DNA of 64,000 nucleotides from Franzmannia pantelleriensis (GCF_900102875.1 NZ_FNGH01000018.1:17786-81785); one strand, 5' to 3'; positions 1-9,681 are shown, counted from the stretch's first letter. Program-made: numbers and translations. The notes: a model not told the origin generated them from the letters alone.

Positions 1-461
1 AGCGCCGGCGCAAGCGGCTGGTAGTGATCAGGGCGCTCGAGCACCACCAGATGCGCCAACGCAAACAGCCGCTGTGGCTGGTGCCAGTCGGCGAGCTTGA
101 GAAACGCATCGTGACCCAGCGCCATCACCAGCCGCGCCTGCTCACCGTATTCGTCACGCAGGCTGGCCAGGGTATCGGCAGAATAGGAGGGGCCGTCGCG
201 GTGGATCTCGCGGTCATCGGCATGCAGCCGCGGCGTATCGCCGATCCCCAACCGCAGCAGCGCCAACCGCTGGTGACCGGGCAGCCCCGGCGCGCCACGC
301 AGCGGCGGTCGCTGTGCCGGGATCATATGCACCCGATCGAGGTCGAGCGCCTCGGCCAGCTCCACGGCACTGCGCAGATGGCCCAGGTGCACCGGGTCGA
401 AGGTCCCGCCGAGCATCGCGACCCGCGGCGGGGACACCGAATCACTCACGAATGTGTCCAT
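1..461 (-). CDS. nadD: Nicotinate-nucleotide adenylyltransferase, 3' end outside the window
   Basis: NadD transfers AMP from ATP to nicotinate mononucleotide in cytoplasmic NAD synthesis. About 153 codons are present and the C-terminus lies beyond base 1. The nucleotidyltransferase signature [11 protein letters not shown] is near the N-terminus, followed by [12 protein letters not shown] and a later MALGHDAF, all typical of the family (usual length about 210 residues). The ATG at 461 overlaps the end of proA by 20 bases; an in-frame GTG at 449 is an alternative start. The proA-nadD order is common in gammaproteobacteria and implies co-transcription. Confidence 0.9.
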   Translation of the reverse strand, partial: MDTFVSDSVSPPRVAMLGGTFDPVHLGHLRSAVELAEALDLDRVHMIPAQRPPLRGAPGLPGHQRLALLRLGIGDTPRLHADDREIHRDGPSYSADTLASLRDEYGEQARLVMALGHDAFLKLADWHQPQRLFALAHLVVLERPDHYQPLAPA

Positions 462-1722
462 CCCCGAATACCACGTACTTGCGGGTGGTGAGCCCCTCGA
501 GCCCCACCGGGCCACGCGCATGCAGCTTGTCGGTGGAGATGCCGATCTCGGCCCCCAGGCCATACTCGAAGCCGTCGGCAAAACGCGTCGAGGCGTTGAC
601 CATCACCGAGCTGGAGTCGACCTCGGCCATGAAGCGTCGTGCCAGCGCATACTGCTCGGTAACGATGGCGTCGGTATGCTGCGAGCCGTAGCGCTCGATA
701 TGGGCCATGGCCGCGTCGATGCCATCGACCACGCGGATCGCCAGCACCGGGGCCAGGTACTCGGCCTGCCAGTCCTCTTCGCGGGCCTCGGCGGCATCGG
801 GGAGGATCTCCCGGGTACGCGGGCAGCCGCGCAGCTCGACGTGGTGATCGGCGTAGGCGGCAGCGAGCCGCGGCAGCAGCTCGGCTGCCAGCGGCGCATC
901 GACCAGCAGCGTCTCCATGGTGTTGCAGGTGCCGTAGCGGTGCGTCTTGGCATTGACCGCGATGGCCAACGCCTTGTCACGATCGGCCGTGGCATCGATA
1001 TAGACATGACAGACGCCATCGAGGTGCTTGATCACCGGCACCCGCGCCTCGCGGGAGATACGCTCGATCAGCGACTTGCCGCCGCGGGGGATGATCACGT
1101 CGACATACTCGGGCATGGCGATCAGCCGTCCGACTGCGGCGCGATCGGTTGTGGCCACCACCTGCACTGCCGCCTCGGGCACCCCGGCCTCGGCCAGCCC
1201 CGCCTGCAGGCAGGCAGCGATGGCCGCATTGCTGTCACGCGCCTCGGAGCCGCCGCGCAGGATGCAGGCGTTGCCCGCCTTGAGGCACAGGCTGGCCGCC
1301 TCGACGGTAACGTTGGGGCGCGATTCGTAGATGATGCCGATCACGCCCAGCGGCACACGCATCTGGCCGACCTGGATGCCGCTGGGCCGATAACGCAGGC
1401 CATCCACCTCGCCTACCGGGTCAGGCAGCGCGGCGACCTGCTGCAGACCGTCGATGATCGCATCGATACGCGCGTCGTTGAGTGCCAGACGGTCGAGCAG
1501 CGCCGCATCCAGTCCGTTGTCGCGACCACGCGCCAGATCCGCAGTGTTGGCCTCCAGCAGCCGTGGTCGTGCCTGTTCGAGCTCTTTCGCGGTGGCCAGC
1601 AGTGCGGCATTCTTGCGCGCAGTATCGAGGCGGCGCAGCGTGGTACTGGCAGTGCGGGCCTGCTGGCCCAGCTGATCCATGTAGGCAACGACATCGGTGA
1701 TGGCAGCGGTGTGTTCTGACAT
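442..1722 (-). CDS. proA: Gamma-glutamyl phosphate reductase
   Basis: This 426-residue enzyme catalyses the NADPH-dependent reduction of gamma-glutamyl phosphate to glutamate semialdehyde, the second step of proline synthesis. It has the full family length. [12 protein letters not shown] carries the catalytic cysteine, and [13 protein letters not shown] and IPRGGKSLI are typical of ProA. An AGGAG stands upstream of the ATG at a rather long distance. The gene overlaps nadD at its 3' end and is divergent from the membrane protein gene at 1817. Proline is also an osmolyte in halotolerant bacteria, but nothing here shows osmotic control. Confidence 0.96.
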   Translation of the reverse strand: MSEHTAAITDVVAYMDQLGQQARTASTTLRRLDTARKNAALLATAKELEQARPRLLEANTADLARGRDNGLDAALLDRLALNDARIDAIIDGLQQVAALPDPVGEVDGLRYRPSGIQVGQMRVPLGVIGIIYESRPNVTVEAASLCLKAGNACILRGGSEARDSNAAIAACLQAGLAEAGVPEAAVQVVATTDRAAVGRLIAMPEYVDVIIPRGGKSLIERISREARVPVIKHLDGVCHVYIDATADRDKALAIAVNAKTHRYGTCNTMETLLVDAPLAAELLPRLAAAYADHHVELRGCPRTREILPDAAEAREEDWQAEYLAPVLAIRVVDGIDAAMAHIERYGSQHTDAIVTEQYALARRFMAEVDSSSVMVNASTRFADGFEYGLGAEIGISTDKLHARGPVGLEGLTTRKYVVFGDGHIRE

Positions 1723-1816
1723 GCCCTGACGTGACTCCTGTTAAGACCGTGCGGTGACGATGACCGACGAGGTGAAAAAGCTCATGATACAGCGAAGCAG
1801 TCCAATATAAGGCACC

Positions 1817-2689
1817 ATGAAGAGCATGTACAAAGTCCACGGTTTTCGTCTCACCCTGCTGACCGGCGCCCTGCTCTGTGCGTTGCTGGCCGTCGTGCTC
1901 GATCTCGACACGGTGCGCCCGCTGCTGTGGGGATCGGCGCTATGGCTGATGGCCACCGCCGTGCTGCTTCAGCGCAGCTACCGCTGGCCGACGCGCATGC
2001 CCTGGCAGCTGGTACCGAGCCTGCTGCTGGCGACGCTTGTCGCGCTCGAGCCGGAAGTCCTCGGTGCCTGGCTATGGGCCTTCGCGATCCTGATGATGCT
2101 GCCGCAGCCGCGCTGGATGATGGCGCTCAACGTGGCCCTGGCGAGCCTTGCCTGGTGGCAGGTGGCGGCCACGCTGCCACGCGCTGAGGCTTCCGTCAGC
2201 GCCACGTTACTGGCCTTGCTGCTATTGGCAGGCGCCGCCCATGCCGTACAGCTGCGCCCTCTGTGGCAACGGGTCAGCCAGCGCCAGCGGCTGACTCCCG
2301 GCCTGCGCCTGTGGTCGGCCGAGCGCCTCGAGCAGGCCCTGGCCAGGGAGCGCACCCGCAGCCAGCGCGACCCCCTGCACAGCGAACTGTTGCTGGTACG
2401 CACCTCCGGGCACCGCTGCTGGCGACTCGCGCAGCGCCTGGCCAAGGCCAGCCACGCCTTCGAACACTGCTATCGCCTCGACCGACGCACCCTGGCGATC
2501 ACCCTCGTCGGCCGCGACCCGGCCGCGGTGCGCCAGCGCTGTCAGGCCCTGCTGAGCATGTTACCCCAGCGAGACCTGCGGGCACGCACGCTGCCACTGA
2601 GCGACAGCGAACGCTTGGAGCAGGTCCGCGAGGCGCTTGCCGAGCAGCAGGCCGCGCTGGTGCACGACGACCAGGAGGCCTGCTCGTGA
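1817..2689 (+). CDS. Membrane protein with degenerate GGDEF-like C-terminal region
   Basis: This 290-residue protein has about five hydrophobic segments in roughly its first 140 residues. The cytoplasmic part that follows runs like a GGDEF domain: a helix (LWSAERLEQALARE), a strand (HSELLLVRT) and then CYRLDRRTLAITLVG where an active enzyme would carry its GGDEF signature. The signature is replaced by LDRRT, so diguanylate cyclase activity is not expected. It overlaps the next gene, which has the same architecture, by four bases (GTGA). The fold assignment is inferred from pattern alone. The function is unknown; a sensory or scaffold role is possible. Confidence 0.7.
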   Translation: MKSMYKVHGFRLTLLTGALLCALLAVVLDLDTVRPLLWGSALWLMATAVLLQRSYRWPTRMPWQLVPSLLLATLVALEPEVLGAWLWAFAILMMLPQPRWMMALNVALASLAWWQVAATLPRAEASVSATLLALLLLAGAAHAVQLRPLWQRVSQRQRLTPGLRLWSAERLEQALARERTRSQRDPLHSELLLVRTSGHRCWRLAQRLAKASHAFEHCYRLDRRTLAITLVGRDPAAVRQRCQALLSMLPQRDLRARTLPLSDSERLEQVREALAEQQAALVHDDQEACS

Positions 2690-3630
2690 CCCCCCGCCTC
2701 GAGGAGTCGCCATCACGGTTGTTTGCACTGGTCTACTTACTAGCGGCGCTGCTCGCCGCCGCGCATGCCGGCTGGCACTACCTGATGGGCCACTACGAGT
2801 ACATACTGCTGCCCAGCGTCGGCGCACTGCTGCTGCTGGGCGCCGCGGTCGTGCGGCTCGCCGATCATCGCGCCCAGCACATGGCTTCCTACGTGCTGAT
2901 CAGCACCGGCTACCTGCTGCTGGCCGTGGAGCTGATCCGCCTGGATCAGACTGCCGACCTATGGCTGGGGTTGCCGCCGGTGGTGGCGCTGCTGCTGCTG
3001 CCGCTGGGGCCGGCGCTGATGCTCAATCTGCTGCTGGTGCCGCTGTGGTTGCTGCTGATGGATCTCCAGATGAGCCTCGAACACGCTGCACTCAGCTACC
3101 TGGCACTGGTCGTGCTGTGCACTCTGGCACCCTGGGAGCAGCTGCGTCAGCACGCCCTGCTGCGTGCCACCGACCCCAGCGACCCGCACTGTGAAGCGCT
3201 GACCGCCAGCGCCCTGGAAGAGACGCTGCAAAGCGAGCTGGCGCGCGCCCAGACCCTCGAGCGACGACTCAGTGTGCTGGTCATTCATCTGCCGCAGCTC
3301 GACATGGCCGGCGAGCAGTTCGGTCCACGCCTCTACCGGGACATGTTGCATCGCTTCTGCGAGGTAGCGCACCATACCTGCCGCAGCCACGACAGCCTTG
3401 GCCGCGCCGAGGGCAACCTATTCTGGCTGGTGCTGCCAGACACCGGCGAGAACGGTGCACTGATGGTCCGCAATCGCCTGCTCGCCGCTCTGGAGCGCTG
3501 CGTGCTGGCCGAGACCGGCCCCCTGACCGCCCGCATCGCCGTATGCACACCGCAGCCAGGCGAACGCTGGCTGGCTTTCGAACAACGCCTCCTGCGCCGG
3601 GGGCAAGCGCTGACGGAGTCCACGTCTTGA
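2686..3630 (+). CDS. Membrane protein with degenerate GGDEF domain
   Basis: This 314-residue protein starts at a GTG that overlaps the upstream stop codon. Five or six hydrophobic segments cover about residues 12-150. The rest resembles GGDEF: ERRLSVLVIHLPQLD, then the helix FGPRLYRDMLHRFCEVA, then SLGRAEGNLFWLVLP, in which EGNLF stands at the GGDEF position, and a typical C-terminal helix. The fold looks kept but the catalytic motif is lost, so it is probably not a cyclase. It shares its layout with the gene just upstream, which suggests duplication or a working pair, and it overlaps the DedA-PAP2 gene downstream. Confidence 0.75.
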   Translation: MTPRLEESPSRLFALVYLLAALLAAAHAGWHYLMGHYEYILLPSVGALLLLGAAVVRLADHRAQHMASYVLISTGYLLLAVELIRLDQTADLWLGLPPVVALLLLPLGPALMLNLLLVPLWLLLMDLQMSLEHAALSYLALVVLCTLAPWEQLRQHALLRATDPSDPHCEALTASALEETLQSELARAQTLERRLSVLVIHLPQLDMAGEQFGPRLYRDMLHRFCEVAHHTCRSHDSLGRAEGNLFWLVLPDTGENGALMVRNRLLAALERCVLAETGPLTARIAVCTPQPGERWLAFEQRLLRRGQALTESTS

Positions 3631-5033
3631 ACATTGCCGACTGGCTCTACCAGTTGACCCCATCCCCCGCCCTGCTGCTGCTGATCATCGCCATCATCGC
3701 CCTGCTCGAATGCCTGGCCGTGGTCGGGCTGATCATGCCCGGCGTGGTGCTGATGACGGCCGCCGCCTCGCTGGCCGGGCATCAGGACCTGGCGGTCCCG
3801 CTGGTGCTGCTAGCCGCGTTTCTCGGCGCCCTGATCGGCGATGGCCTGAGCTTTGTGCTGGGCTATACCCAGCGTGAGCGAGTCCCCCGACTGTGGCCAT
3901 TTCATCGCCACCCGGAGTGGCTGGCCCGCGGCGCGCGCTTCTTTCAGCGCTACGGCACCCTGTCGGTGATCTTTGCGCGCTTCGTCGGTCCGGTACGCCC
4001 GGTGATTCCGATGATCGCCGGCATGCTGCACATGTCGCCGTTCGCCTTCCTCTGGGCCTCGCTGCTGTCGGCGCTACTCTGGGCGCCGGCCTATGTGCTG
4101 CCCGGCTATCTGCTGGGCCGCACCTGGCAGCAATTGCTCGACATCCCCCCCGGCACCCAGCAGTGGCTGCTCGCCCTGGCGGCGGTCATCGTGGTGCTGG
4201 CGCTATGCTTCTCATGGCTACGCCACCATCTGGCACGCGGCGGACGGGTCTACTTCGCCATGGCACGACTGGCCCGCGGCGCCGCCTGGCGACGCCGACT
4301 GTGGACGCGCCTGCGCGCTCGCCGGCCACGTGGCGAGTTTCCGCTGGGGTCGCTGTGCCTGCTGGTGTTCTCGCTGACGGCGCTGTGCATCTGGACGCTG
4401 ATCGTACTCGACCACCAGGGCCCGATGCTGATGGACCTGCAGATTCAAGGCATGGCCGGCGCACTGGACATGCCTTGGGTGGCCACCGCCAGCGAGTTGA
4501 TGGCTCGCGCCGGCGACACCTACGGCGTCATCGCACTGTTCCTGCCCTGGGCACTGTGGCTGCTGTGGGCGCAGCATGTCTCGGCCTTTCTGCACCTCAG
4601 CGCCGGCCTCGGCGGGATCGCCGTGGCCAACACCCTGTTCAAGCAGCTGGCCGGGCGCGAGCGGCCGGACTTTCCAGACTACCTCAGCGGCTCGCTTGCC
4701 TACCCCAGCGCCCACGCCTCGACCGCAGTGGTGCTCTACGGCCTGGCCGCCGCCTTCATCGCTCAGGAGCTGGCGCCGCGCTACCGCGTGTGGGCCTACT
4801 GGGTGGCCATTCTGCTGGCGGTACCCATGGCGCTATCGCGCCTGACCCTCGGCGTACACTGGGCCAGCGACCTGATCGGCGGGGCGCTGCTGGGGCTGGT
4901 CGTGTGTGCACTGGTACGCATCAGCTATCACCGCTTCGCCCACCGACCACTGGCACCGGCGCCATGGGCCCTGCTCGGCAGCGCCTCGTTGATACTGCTG
5001 GCCATGCGGCTGGCCTGGCTGCCGGCAGTCTAG
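3627..5033 (+). CDS. DedA-family membrane protein fused to a PAP2 phosphatase
   Basis: This 468-residue integral membrane protein joins two domains. Residues about 1-210 are DedA/SNARE-associated (ECLAVVGLIMPG, GDGLSFVLGY, FARFVGPVRPVIPMIAG). Residues about 250-440 are type 2 phosphatidic acid phosphatase with all three motifs: KQLAGRERP, YPSAHAS and SRLTLGVHWASD. DedA proteins include flippases of undecaprenyl phosphate or phospholipids, and PAP2 enzymes remove phosphate from lipid phosphates, so recycling of a lipid carrier is a reasonable inference. The chosen TTG start overlaps the upstream stop and has GGAG at 3615-3618; no ATG gives a better start. Confidence 0.88.
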   Translation: MNIADWLYQLTPSPALLLLIIAIIALLECLAVVGLIMPGVVLMTAAASLAGHQDLAVPLVLLAAFLGALIGDGLSFVLGYTQRERVPRLWPFHRHPEWLARGARFFQRYGTLSVIFARFVGPVRPVIPMIAGMLHMSPFAFLWASLLSALLWAPAYVLPGYLLGRTWQQLLDIPPGTQQWLLALAAVIVVLALCFSWLRHHLARGGRVYFAMARLARGAAWRRRLWTRLRARRPRGEFPLGSLCLLVFSLTALCIWTLIVLDHQGPMLMDLQIQGMAGALDMPWVATASELMARAGDTYGVIALFLPWALWLLWAQHVSAFLHLSAGLGGIAVANTLFKQLAGRERPDFPDYLSGSLAYPSAHASTAVVLYGLAAAFIAQELAPRYRVWAYWVAILLAVPMALSRLTLGVHWASDLIGGALLGLVVCALVRISYHRFAHRPLAPAPWALLGSASLILLAMRLAWLPAV

Positions 5034-5089
5034 CGCCCAGCACCCAGCGCCCAGTATGAGCTGAACTGCTTGGCGCTTGCTGCTTAACG

Positions 5090-5713
5090 CTACCCCAAGG
5101 CCAGCCAGATCCCGACCCCCACCATCATCGACCCAGCGACGCGGTTGAGCAGTCGCACATTGCCGCTCTCGCCGAGCAGCTTGCGCGCGGTGCGCCCGCC
5201 GCCGGCATAGATCAGCAGGCAAATGAATTCGATGATCAGGATGACGCCGACCAGTGCCGCCAGTTGGGGGCCCAGCGCCAGGCTGGCATCCAGAAACGGC
5301 GGTAGCAACGCGACGAAGAAAGCCCAGCCCTTGGGGTTGGCCACCGCGGTCACGAATCCCTGCATGGCCAGCTGGGTGCGGGTGGCGCGCGGCAGTTCGA
5401 CGCTATCGAGCGGAATCGCCATGCGCCCCCGCGAGCGCCACATCATCACCCCGAGATAGCCGAGATAGGCACCCCCGACCCATTTGAACAACGCAAACAG
5501 CTCGGGCTGGCGCAGCATCAGCGCGGCCACACCCGCCCCGGCGGCCACCGCCACCAACGCCACGCCCGCCAGCTCGCCGAGCATCATCCACAGGGTGCGC
5601 TTCACGCCCTGGGTCATGCCGAGGATCATCGCCAGGGTCATGCACATGCCCGGCGTCAGCGAGACCATGAAGAAAGTCGGCACGAACACCGACAATAGCG
5701 ACAGTTTGATCAC
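5090..5713 (-). CDS. LysE/RhtB-family amino acid exporter
   Basis: This 207-residue inner-membrane protein has about six hydrophobic segments. The N-terminal VPTFFMVSLTPGMCMTLA, the GELAGV segment and KWVGGAYLGYLGVMMWR are typical of the LysE/RhtB family, which exports amino acids such as homoserine, threonine or lysine. The substrate cannot be read from the sequence. The gene stands alone between the DedA-PAP2 gene (convergent) and ubiX (same strand, about 86 bases away). Confidence 0.88.
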   Translation of the reverse strand: MIKLSLLSVFVPTFFMVSLTPGMCMTLAMILGMTQGVKRTLWMMLGELAGVALVAVAAGAGVAALMLRQPELFALFKWVGGAYLGYLGVMMWRSRGRMAIPLDSVELPRATRTQLAMQGFVTAVANPKGWAFFVALLPPFLDASLALGPQLAALVGVILIIEFICLLIYAGGGRTARKLLGESGNVRLLNRVAGSMMVGVGIWLALG

Positions 5714-5799
5714 GCCCCACCTCCCTGTATGTGAATACCCTACCCAAGCATGCCACTCGCCCGTGACCGCCGGATGAAGACGCCGGGGCCCCAGGCACG

Positions 5800-6429
5800 C
5801 TAGTCGCCGAGGGGCGTCTCGCCCCAGCGCGGCATCAGGCGATGTTCGATGCCGAGCTGATTGAGAATCCGCGCGACGATGAAGTCGATCAGATCATTGA
5901 GGCACGACGGCTGGTGGTAGAACCCAGGCGCCGCCGGCAGGATCACCGCCCCCATGCGCGTCAGGCTCAGCATGTGCTCGAGATGGATCGCCGAGAACGG
6001 CGTCTCGCGGGGCACCATGATCAGCTGGCGACGCTCCTTGAGCGCGACATCGGCGGCGCGCTCGATCAGGTTGTTGCTGGCCCCGGTGGCCACCGCCGAC
6101 AGGGTGCCGGTGGAACACGGACAGATCACCATCGAGGCCGGCGCACCGGACCCCGAGGCCACCGGCGCCATCCAGTCCTCGCGGGCGAAGCAGCGGATCT
6201 GCCCCGCTCGCGCCCCGCTCATGTCGGTGAGCGCCGCCACCAGCCGTTCGGGTCGAGCGGGGAGCGACACCGGGGTCTCGGTCTCGATCACCAGGTGCGC
6301 CGCCTTGGAGATCATCACCCATACCTCATGTTCGGCCGCTACCAAGCACTCGATCAGGCGCAGGCCGTACTGTGCGCCGGAGGCGCCGGTCAGCGCCACC
6401 GTCACCGGCGGCTTCAACTCATTCACCAT
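5800..6429 (-). CDS. ubiX: Flavin prenyltransferase UbiX
   Basis: UbiX prenylates FMN to make the cofactor of the UbiD decarboxylase of ubiquinone synthesis. The 209-residue product has the N-terminal GASGAQYGLRL nucleotide-binding motif, VICPCSTGTLSAVATG, and MVPRETPFSAIHLEHM with PAAPGFYHQP near the end. A start 13 codons further upstream is open, but the ATG at 6429 has a GGAGGT Shine-Dalgarno sequence five bases away and the family start pattern. It overlaps the end of mpl by 11 bases. Confidence 0.95.
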   Translation of the reverse strand: MVNELKPPVTVALTGASGAQYGLRLIECLVAAEHEVWVMISKAAHLVIETETPVSLPARPERLVAALTDMSGARAGQIRCFAREDWMAPVASGSGAPASMVICPCSTGTLSAVATGASNNLIERAADVALKERRQLIMVPRETPFSAIHLEHMLSLTRMGAVILPAAPGFYHQPSCLNDLIDFIVARILNQLGIEHRLMPRWGETPLGD

Positions 6430-7804
6430 GCGCCACCTCCAGTGCCGCGAGCAGCTTGTCATGAACACCGCCGAAACCGCCGTTGGACATCACCACGATG
6501 CGATCCAGCGGTTGCGCCTCGGCGACCACGGCCGCGACCAGGGCATCGAGGTCATCGGCCAGATCGGCCGGGGGGCGGCACTTGCTCAGTACCTCCTCCA
6601 GCGACCAGTCGAGCCCCGCCGGCTGGTACCACCACACCGCATCGGCCTCAGCGACGCTCTGCGCCAACCGGCTGCGCAGTGTGCCCAAGCGCATGGTGTT
6701 GGAGCGCGGCTCGATCACCGCCAGCAGCCGCCCCTTGGGCGTTGCGGCACGCAGCCCGCCGAGGGTGGCGGCAATCGCCGTGGGGTGGTGAGCGAAATCG
6801 TCGATGACCTGAATATGCGCGATCTCGCCGCGCACCTCCTGGCGCCGGCGCGGGTTCTCGAAGCGTGACAGCGCCGCACAGCCGCGGGCCAGGTCGACAC
6901 CGCAGGCGTGGGCCGCGGCCAGCGCGGCCAGCGCATTGCGGGCGTTGTACTCGCCGTTGAGCGACCAGTCGACCACGGCATCGTCTTCGGTGCCGTCGGC
7001 CAGTCGCTGAATGACCCGAAAGCGCGAGGCGTCGTCGCGCTCCAGCTCGAGCCGCCAGTCACTCGCCGGCTCGCGCCCCATTCGCGCTACCGGCGTCCAG
7101 CACCCCTCTGCCAGCACCCGCTCCAACGCCGGCTGGTCGTCGGCGACCAGCAGTTGACCGCGGCCCGGCACGGTGCGCACCAGATGGTGGAACTGCCGCT
7201 CGATGGCGGCCAGGTCGGGGAAGATATCGGCGTGGTCGTACTCCAGGTTGCCCAGCACCGCGATCAACGGCCGGTAGTGGACGAACTTGGAGCGCTTGTC
7301 GAAGAAGGCGGTGTCATACTCGTCGGCCTCGACCACGAACGGCGCGCCCTCCCCACCCAGCCGTGCCGAGACGCCGAAGTTGCGCGGTACGCCGCCAATC
7401 AGAAAACCCGGCGCCAGGCCCGCGGCCTCGAGCAGCCAAGCAGTAAGGCTGGCGGTGGTGGTCTTGCCGTGGGTGCCGGCGATGGCGATCACCGGGCGTC
7501 CGGGCAGCACCTGCTCGGCCAGCCACTGAGGGCCGGAGACATAGGGCAGCCCCTGGTCAAGCACCGCTTCCACCTCAGGGTTGCCCCGCGACAGCGCATT
7601 ACCGATCACCACCAGGTCCGGACGTGGGGTCAGATTAGCCGCGGCGAAGCCCTCGCTTAGGGCGATCCCGGCGTCGGCCAGTTGGGTACTCATCGGCGGA
7701 TAGACATTGGCATCCGAACCGCTGACGCGATGCCCGAGATCGCGGGCCAGCAACGCCAGGCTGCCCATGAAAGTCCCACAGATTCCAACAACATGAACGT
7801 GCAT
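6419..7804 (-). CDS. mpl: UDP-N-acetylmuramate:L-Ala-gamma-D-Glu-meso-DAP ligase
   Basis: Mpl joins recycled murein tripeptide to UDP-MurNAc, saving peptide in cell-wall turnover. The 461-residue protein begins MHVHVVGICGTFMG and has the Mur-ligase ATP loop AGTHGKTTTASL near residue 110, EADEYDTAFFD, and DDFAHHPTAIAATL in the C-terminal domain. GGTFMG-type N-termini and the length separate Mpl from MurC. It is translationally coupled to ubiX. Confidence 0.95.
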   Translation of the reverse strand: MHVHVVGICGTFMGSLALLARDLGHRVSGSDANVYPPMSTQLADAGIALSEGFAAANLTPRPDLVVIGNALSRGNPEVEAVLDQGLPYVSGPQWLAEQVLPGRPVIAIAGTHGKTTTASLTAWLLEAAGLAPGFLIGGVPRNFGVSARLGGEGAPFVVEADEYDTAFFDKRSKFVHYRPLIAVLGNLEYDHADIFPDLAAIERQFHHLVRTVPGRGQLLVADDQPALERVLAEGCWTPVARMGREPASDWRLELERDDASRFRVIQRLADGTEDDAVVDWSLNGEYNARNALAALAAAHACGVDLARGCAALSRFENPRRRQEVRGEIAHIQVIDDFAHHPTAIAATLGGLRAATPKGRLLAVIEPRSNTMRLGTLRSRLAQSVAEADAVWWYQPAGLDWSLEEVLSKCRPPADLADDLDALVAAVVAEAQPLDRIVVMSNGGFGGVHDKLLAALEVAHGE

Positions 7805-7995
7805 CGCGTGCCTCCTGCCACAGTCGCTGCGAGACTAGCACGCTGCCCGAGTCGCCACCACAGGCCGCCGCGACCGCGCCCGGTGATCCGTTACCAGATG
7901 GCGACAGGATGCAGCTCCCACCACTTTCGACTAAGATGTGCCTCCACTTCTACGCCCATTCGACGATCCGACACTGCAGGAGCGAAGCACTCCCC

Positions 7996-9255
7996 ATGGC
8001 CCAGCACAATGCCTTCTATGCCCAGTCCGGTGGCGTCACCGCCGTCATCAATGCCAGCGCCTGCGGGGTGATCGAAGCCTGCCGCCGCGAGTCCGACCGG
8101 ATCGGCAAGGTTTACGCAGGCCATAACGGCATCATCGGTGCCCTCACCGAGGACCTGATCGACGTCTCCCAGGAGTCCGACGATGCCATCGCCGCGCTGC
8201 GTCACACCCCGGGCGGCGCCTTCGGCTCGTGCCGCTACAAGCTCAAGGACATCGAGACGCACCGTACCCAGTACGAGCGACTGATCGAGGTCTTCAAGGC
8301 CCATGATATCCGCTACTTCTTCTACAACGGCGGCGGCGACAGCGCCGACACCTGCCTCAAGGTCTCGCAGCTCTCCGAGAAACTCGGCTACCCGCTGACC
8401 GCCATCCACGTGCCCAAGACCGTCGACAACGACCTGCCGATCACCGACAACTCGCCGGGGTTCGGCAGCGTGGCCAAGTACATCGCCACCTCGACCCAGG
8501 AGGCCTCGCTGGACATTGCCTCGATGTGCGCGACCTCGACCAAGGTCTTCGTGCTCGAGGTAATGGGCCGCCACGCCGGCTGGATCGCCGCCGCCGGCGC
8601 CCTGGCCGGCCAGGGCGAGGGCGATCCGCCGCATCTGGTCATCTTCCCGGAGATTCACTTTAACCGCGCCGCGGTCATGAAGCGCGTCGATGAAGCGGTC
8701 AAGACGTACGGCTACTGCGTGATCGTGGTCTCCGAAGGGGCTCGCTACGAAGATGGCACCTTCCTCGCCGACTCCGGCAACACCGACGCCTTCGGCCACC
8801 GCCAACTGGGCGGCGTAGCACCGACCCTGGCCGGCATGGTCAAGCAGGACCTGGGCTACAAGTACCACTGGGCGGTCGCCGACTACCTGCAGCGCGCCGC
8901 GCGCCACCTTGCCTCGAAGACCGACGTCGACCAGGCCTATGCCGTGGGCAAGAAGGCTGTCGAACTGGCGCTGGAAGGCAAGAACGCCATGATGCCGGCG
9001 ATCAAGCGCGTCTCAGACAATCCCTACGAGTGGCGCATCGAGGCCGCACCGCTGGCCGAGGTCGCCAACCGCGAGAAGTTCATGCCGCGCGACTTTATCC
9101 GCGAGGATGGCTTCGGCATCACCGACACCTGCCGCCAGTACCTGTCGCCGCTGATCCAGGGTGAAGACTTCCCGCCGTTCGAAAATGGCCTGCCCAAGGT
9201 CGCCCATCTCAAGCTGGCCAAGGTCGAGCGCAAGCTGGCGACGTTTACGCTGTAA
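7996..9255 (+). CDS. pfp: Diphosphate-dependent 6-phosphofructokinase
   Basis: This 419-residue enzyme interconverts fructose 6-phosphate and fructose 1,6-bisphosphate. NGGGDSADTCLK and PKTVDNDLPITDNS lie in the active site. The lysine in PKTxDND, where ATP-dependent enzymes usually carry glycine, indicates use of pyrophosphate as donor, which makes the step reversible. VMGRHAGWIAAA is also conserved. Start ATG 7996 follows AGGAG at 7978-7982 and matches the family N-terminus (AFYAQSGGVTAVIN). A cytoplasmic inorganic pyrophosphatase is encoded nearby at 11627. The gene is followed by REP-like repeats. Confidence 0.93.
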   Translation: MAQHNAFYAQSGGVTAVINASACGVIEACRRESDRIGKVYAGHNGIIGALTEDLIDVSQESDDAIAALRHTPGGAFGSCRYKLKDIETHRTQYERLIEVFKAHDIRYFFYNGGGDSADTCLKVSQLSEKLGYPLTAIHVPKTVDNDLPITDNSPGFGSVAKYIATSTQEASLDIASMCATSTKVFVLEVMGRHAGWIAAAGALAGQGEGDPPHLVIFPEIHFNRAAVMKRVDEAVKTYGYCVIVVSEGARYEDGTFLADSGNTDAFGHRQLGGVAPTLAGMVKQDLGYKYHWAVADYLQRAARHLASKTDVDQAYAVGKKAVELALEGKNAMMPAIKRVSDNPYEWRIEAAPLAEVANREKFMPRDFIREDGFGITDTCRQYLSPLIQGEDFPPFENGLPKVAHLKLAKVERKLATFTL

Positions 9256-9264
9256 GCACCAACT

Positions 9265-9668
9265 CGGCAGCGCTACGCGCTGCAATCGCGAATGAATTCG
9301 CTCCCACAGGGGCATAGCATCAAAGCCAGTGTAGGAGCGACGTCAGTCACGATGGGGGTGATCTACCCCGGCAGCGCTACGCGCTGCATCGCGAATGAAT
9401 TCGCTCCCACAGGGGCATAGCGTCAAAGCCAGTGTAGGAGCGACTTTAGTCGCGATGGGGTTGATCTACCCCGGCAGCGCTACGCGCTGCAATCGCGAAT
9501 GAATTCGCTCCCACACTGGGTATGGCGCCCTAGGCAAACGTGGGAGCGGCTTTAGCCGCGATGGGGTGGCTTACCCGGCAGCGCTACGCGCTGCAATCGC
9601 GAATGAATTCGCTCCCACAGGGGCATAGCGTCAAAGCCAGTGTAGGAGCGACGTCAGTCGCGATGGGG
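9265..9668. repeat. Array of four REP-like palindromic units
   Basis: Four units of about 90-95 bases repeat with a period of about 104 bases, beginning near 9265, 9369, 9472 and 9576. Each unit has three small hairpins: GCAGCGCTACGCGCTGC, GCGAATGAATTCGC and a variable one such as GCGACTTTAGTCGC. In the third hairpin the stem bases change in pairs between copies (GAC/GTC, GGC/GCC), which supports selection for pairing. Related copies lie at 42050, 52128 and 53114. The layout resembles REP/BIME elements of Pseudomonas. No RAYT transposase gene lies in the window. Confidence 0.85.
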
Positions 9669-9681
9669 TTGGCAACCACCC

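Noticed and set aside
9265..9668. CRISPR array
   Set aside because: The repeating units have conserved sequence throughout the period, with no unique spacers and no cas genes nearby.
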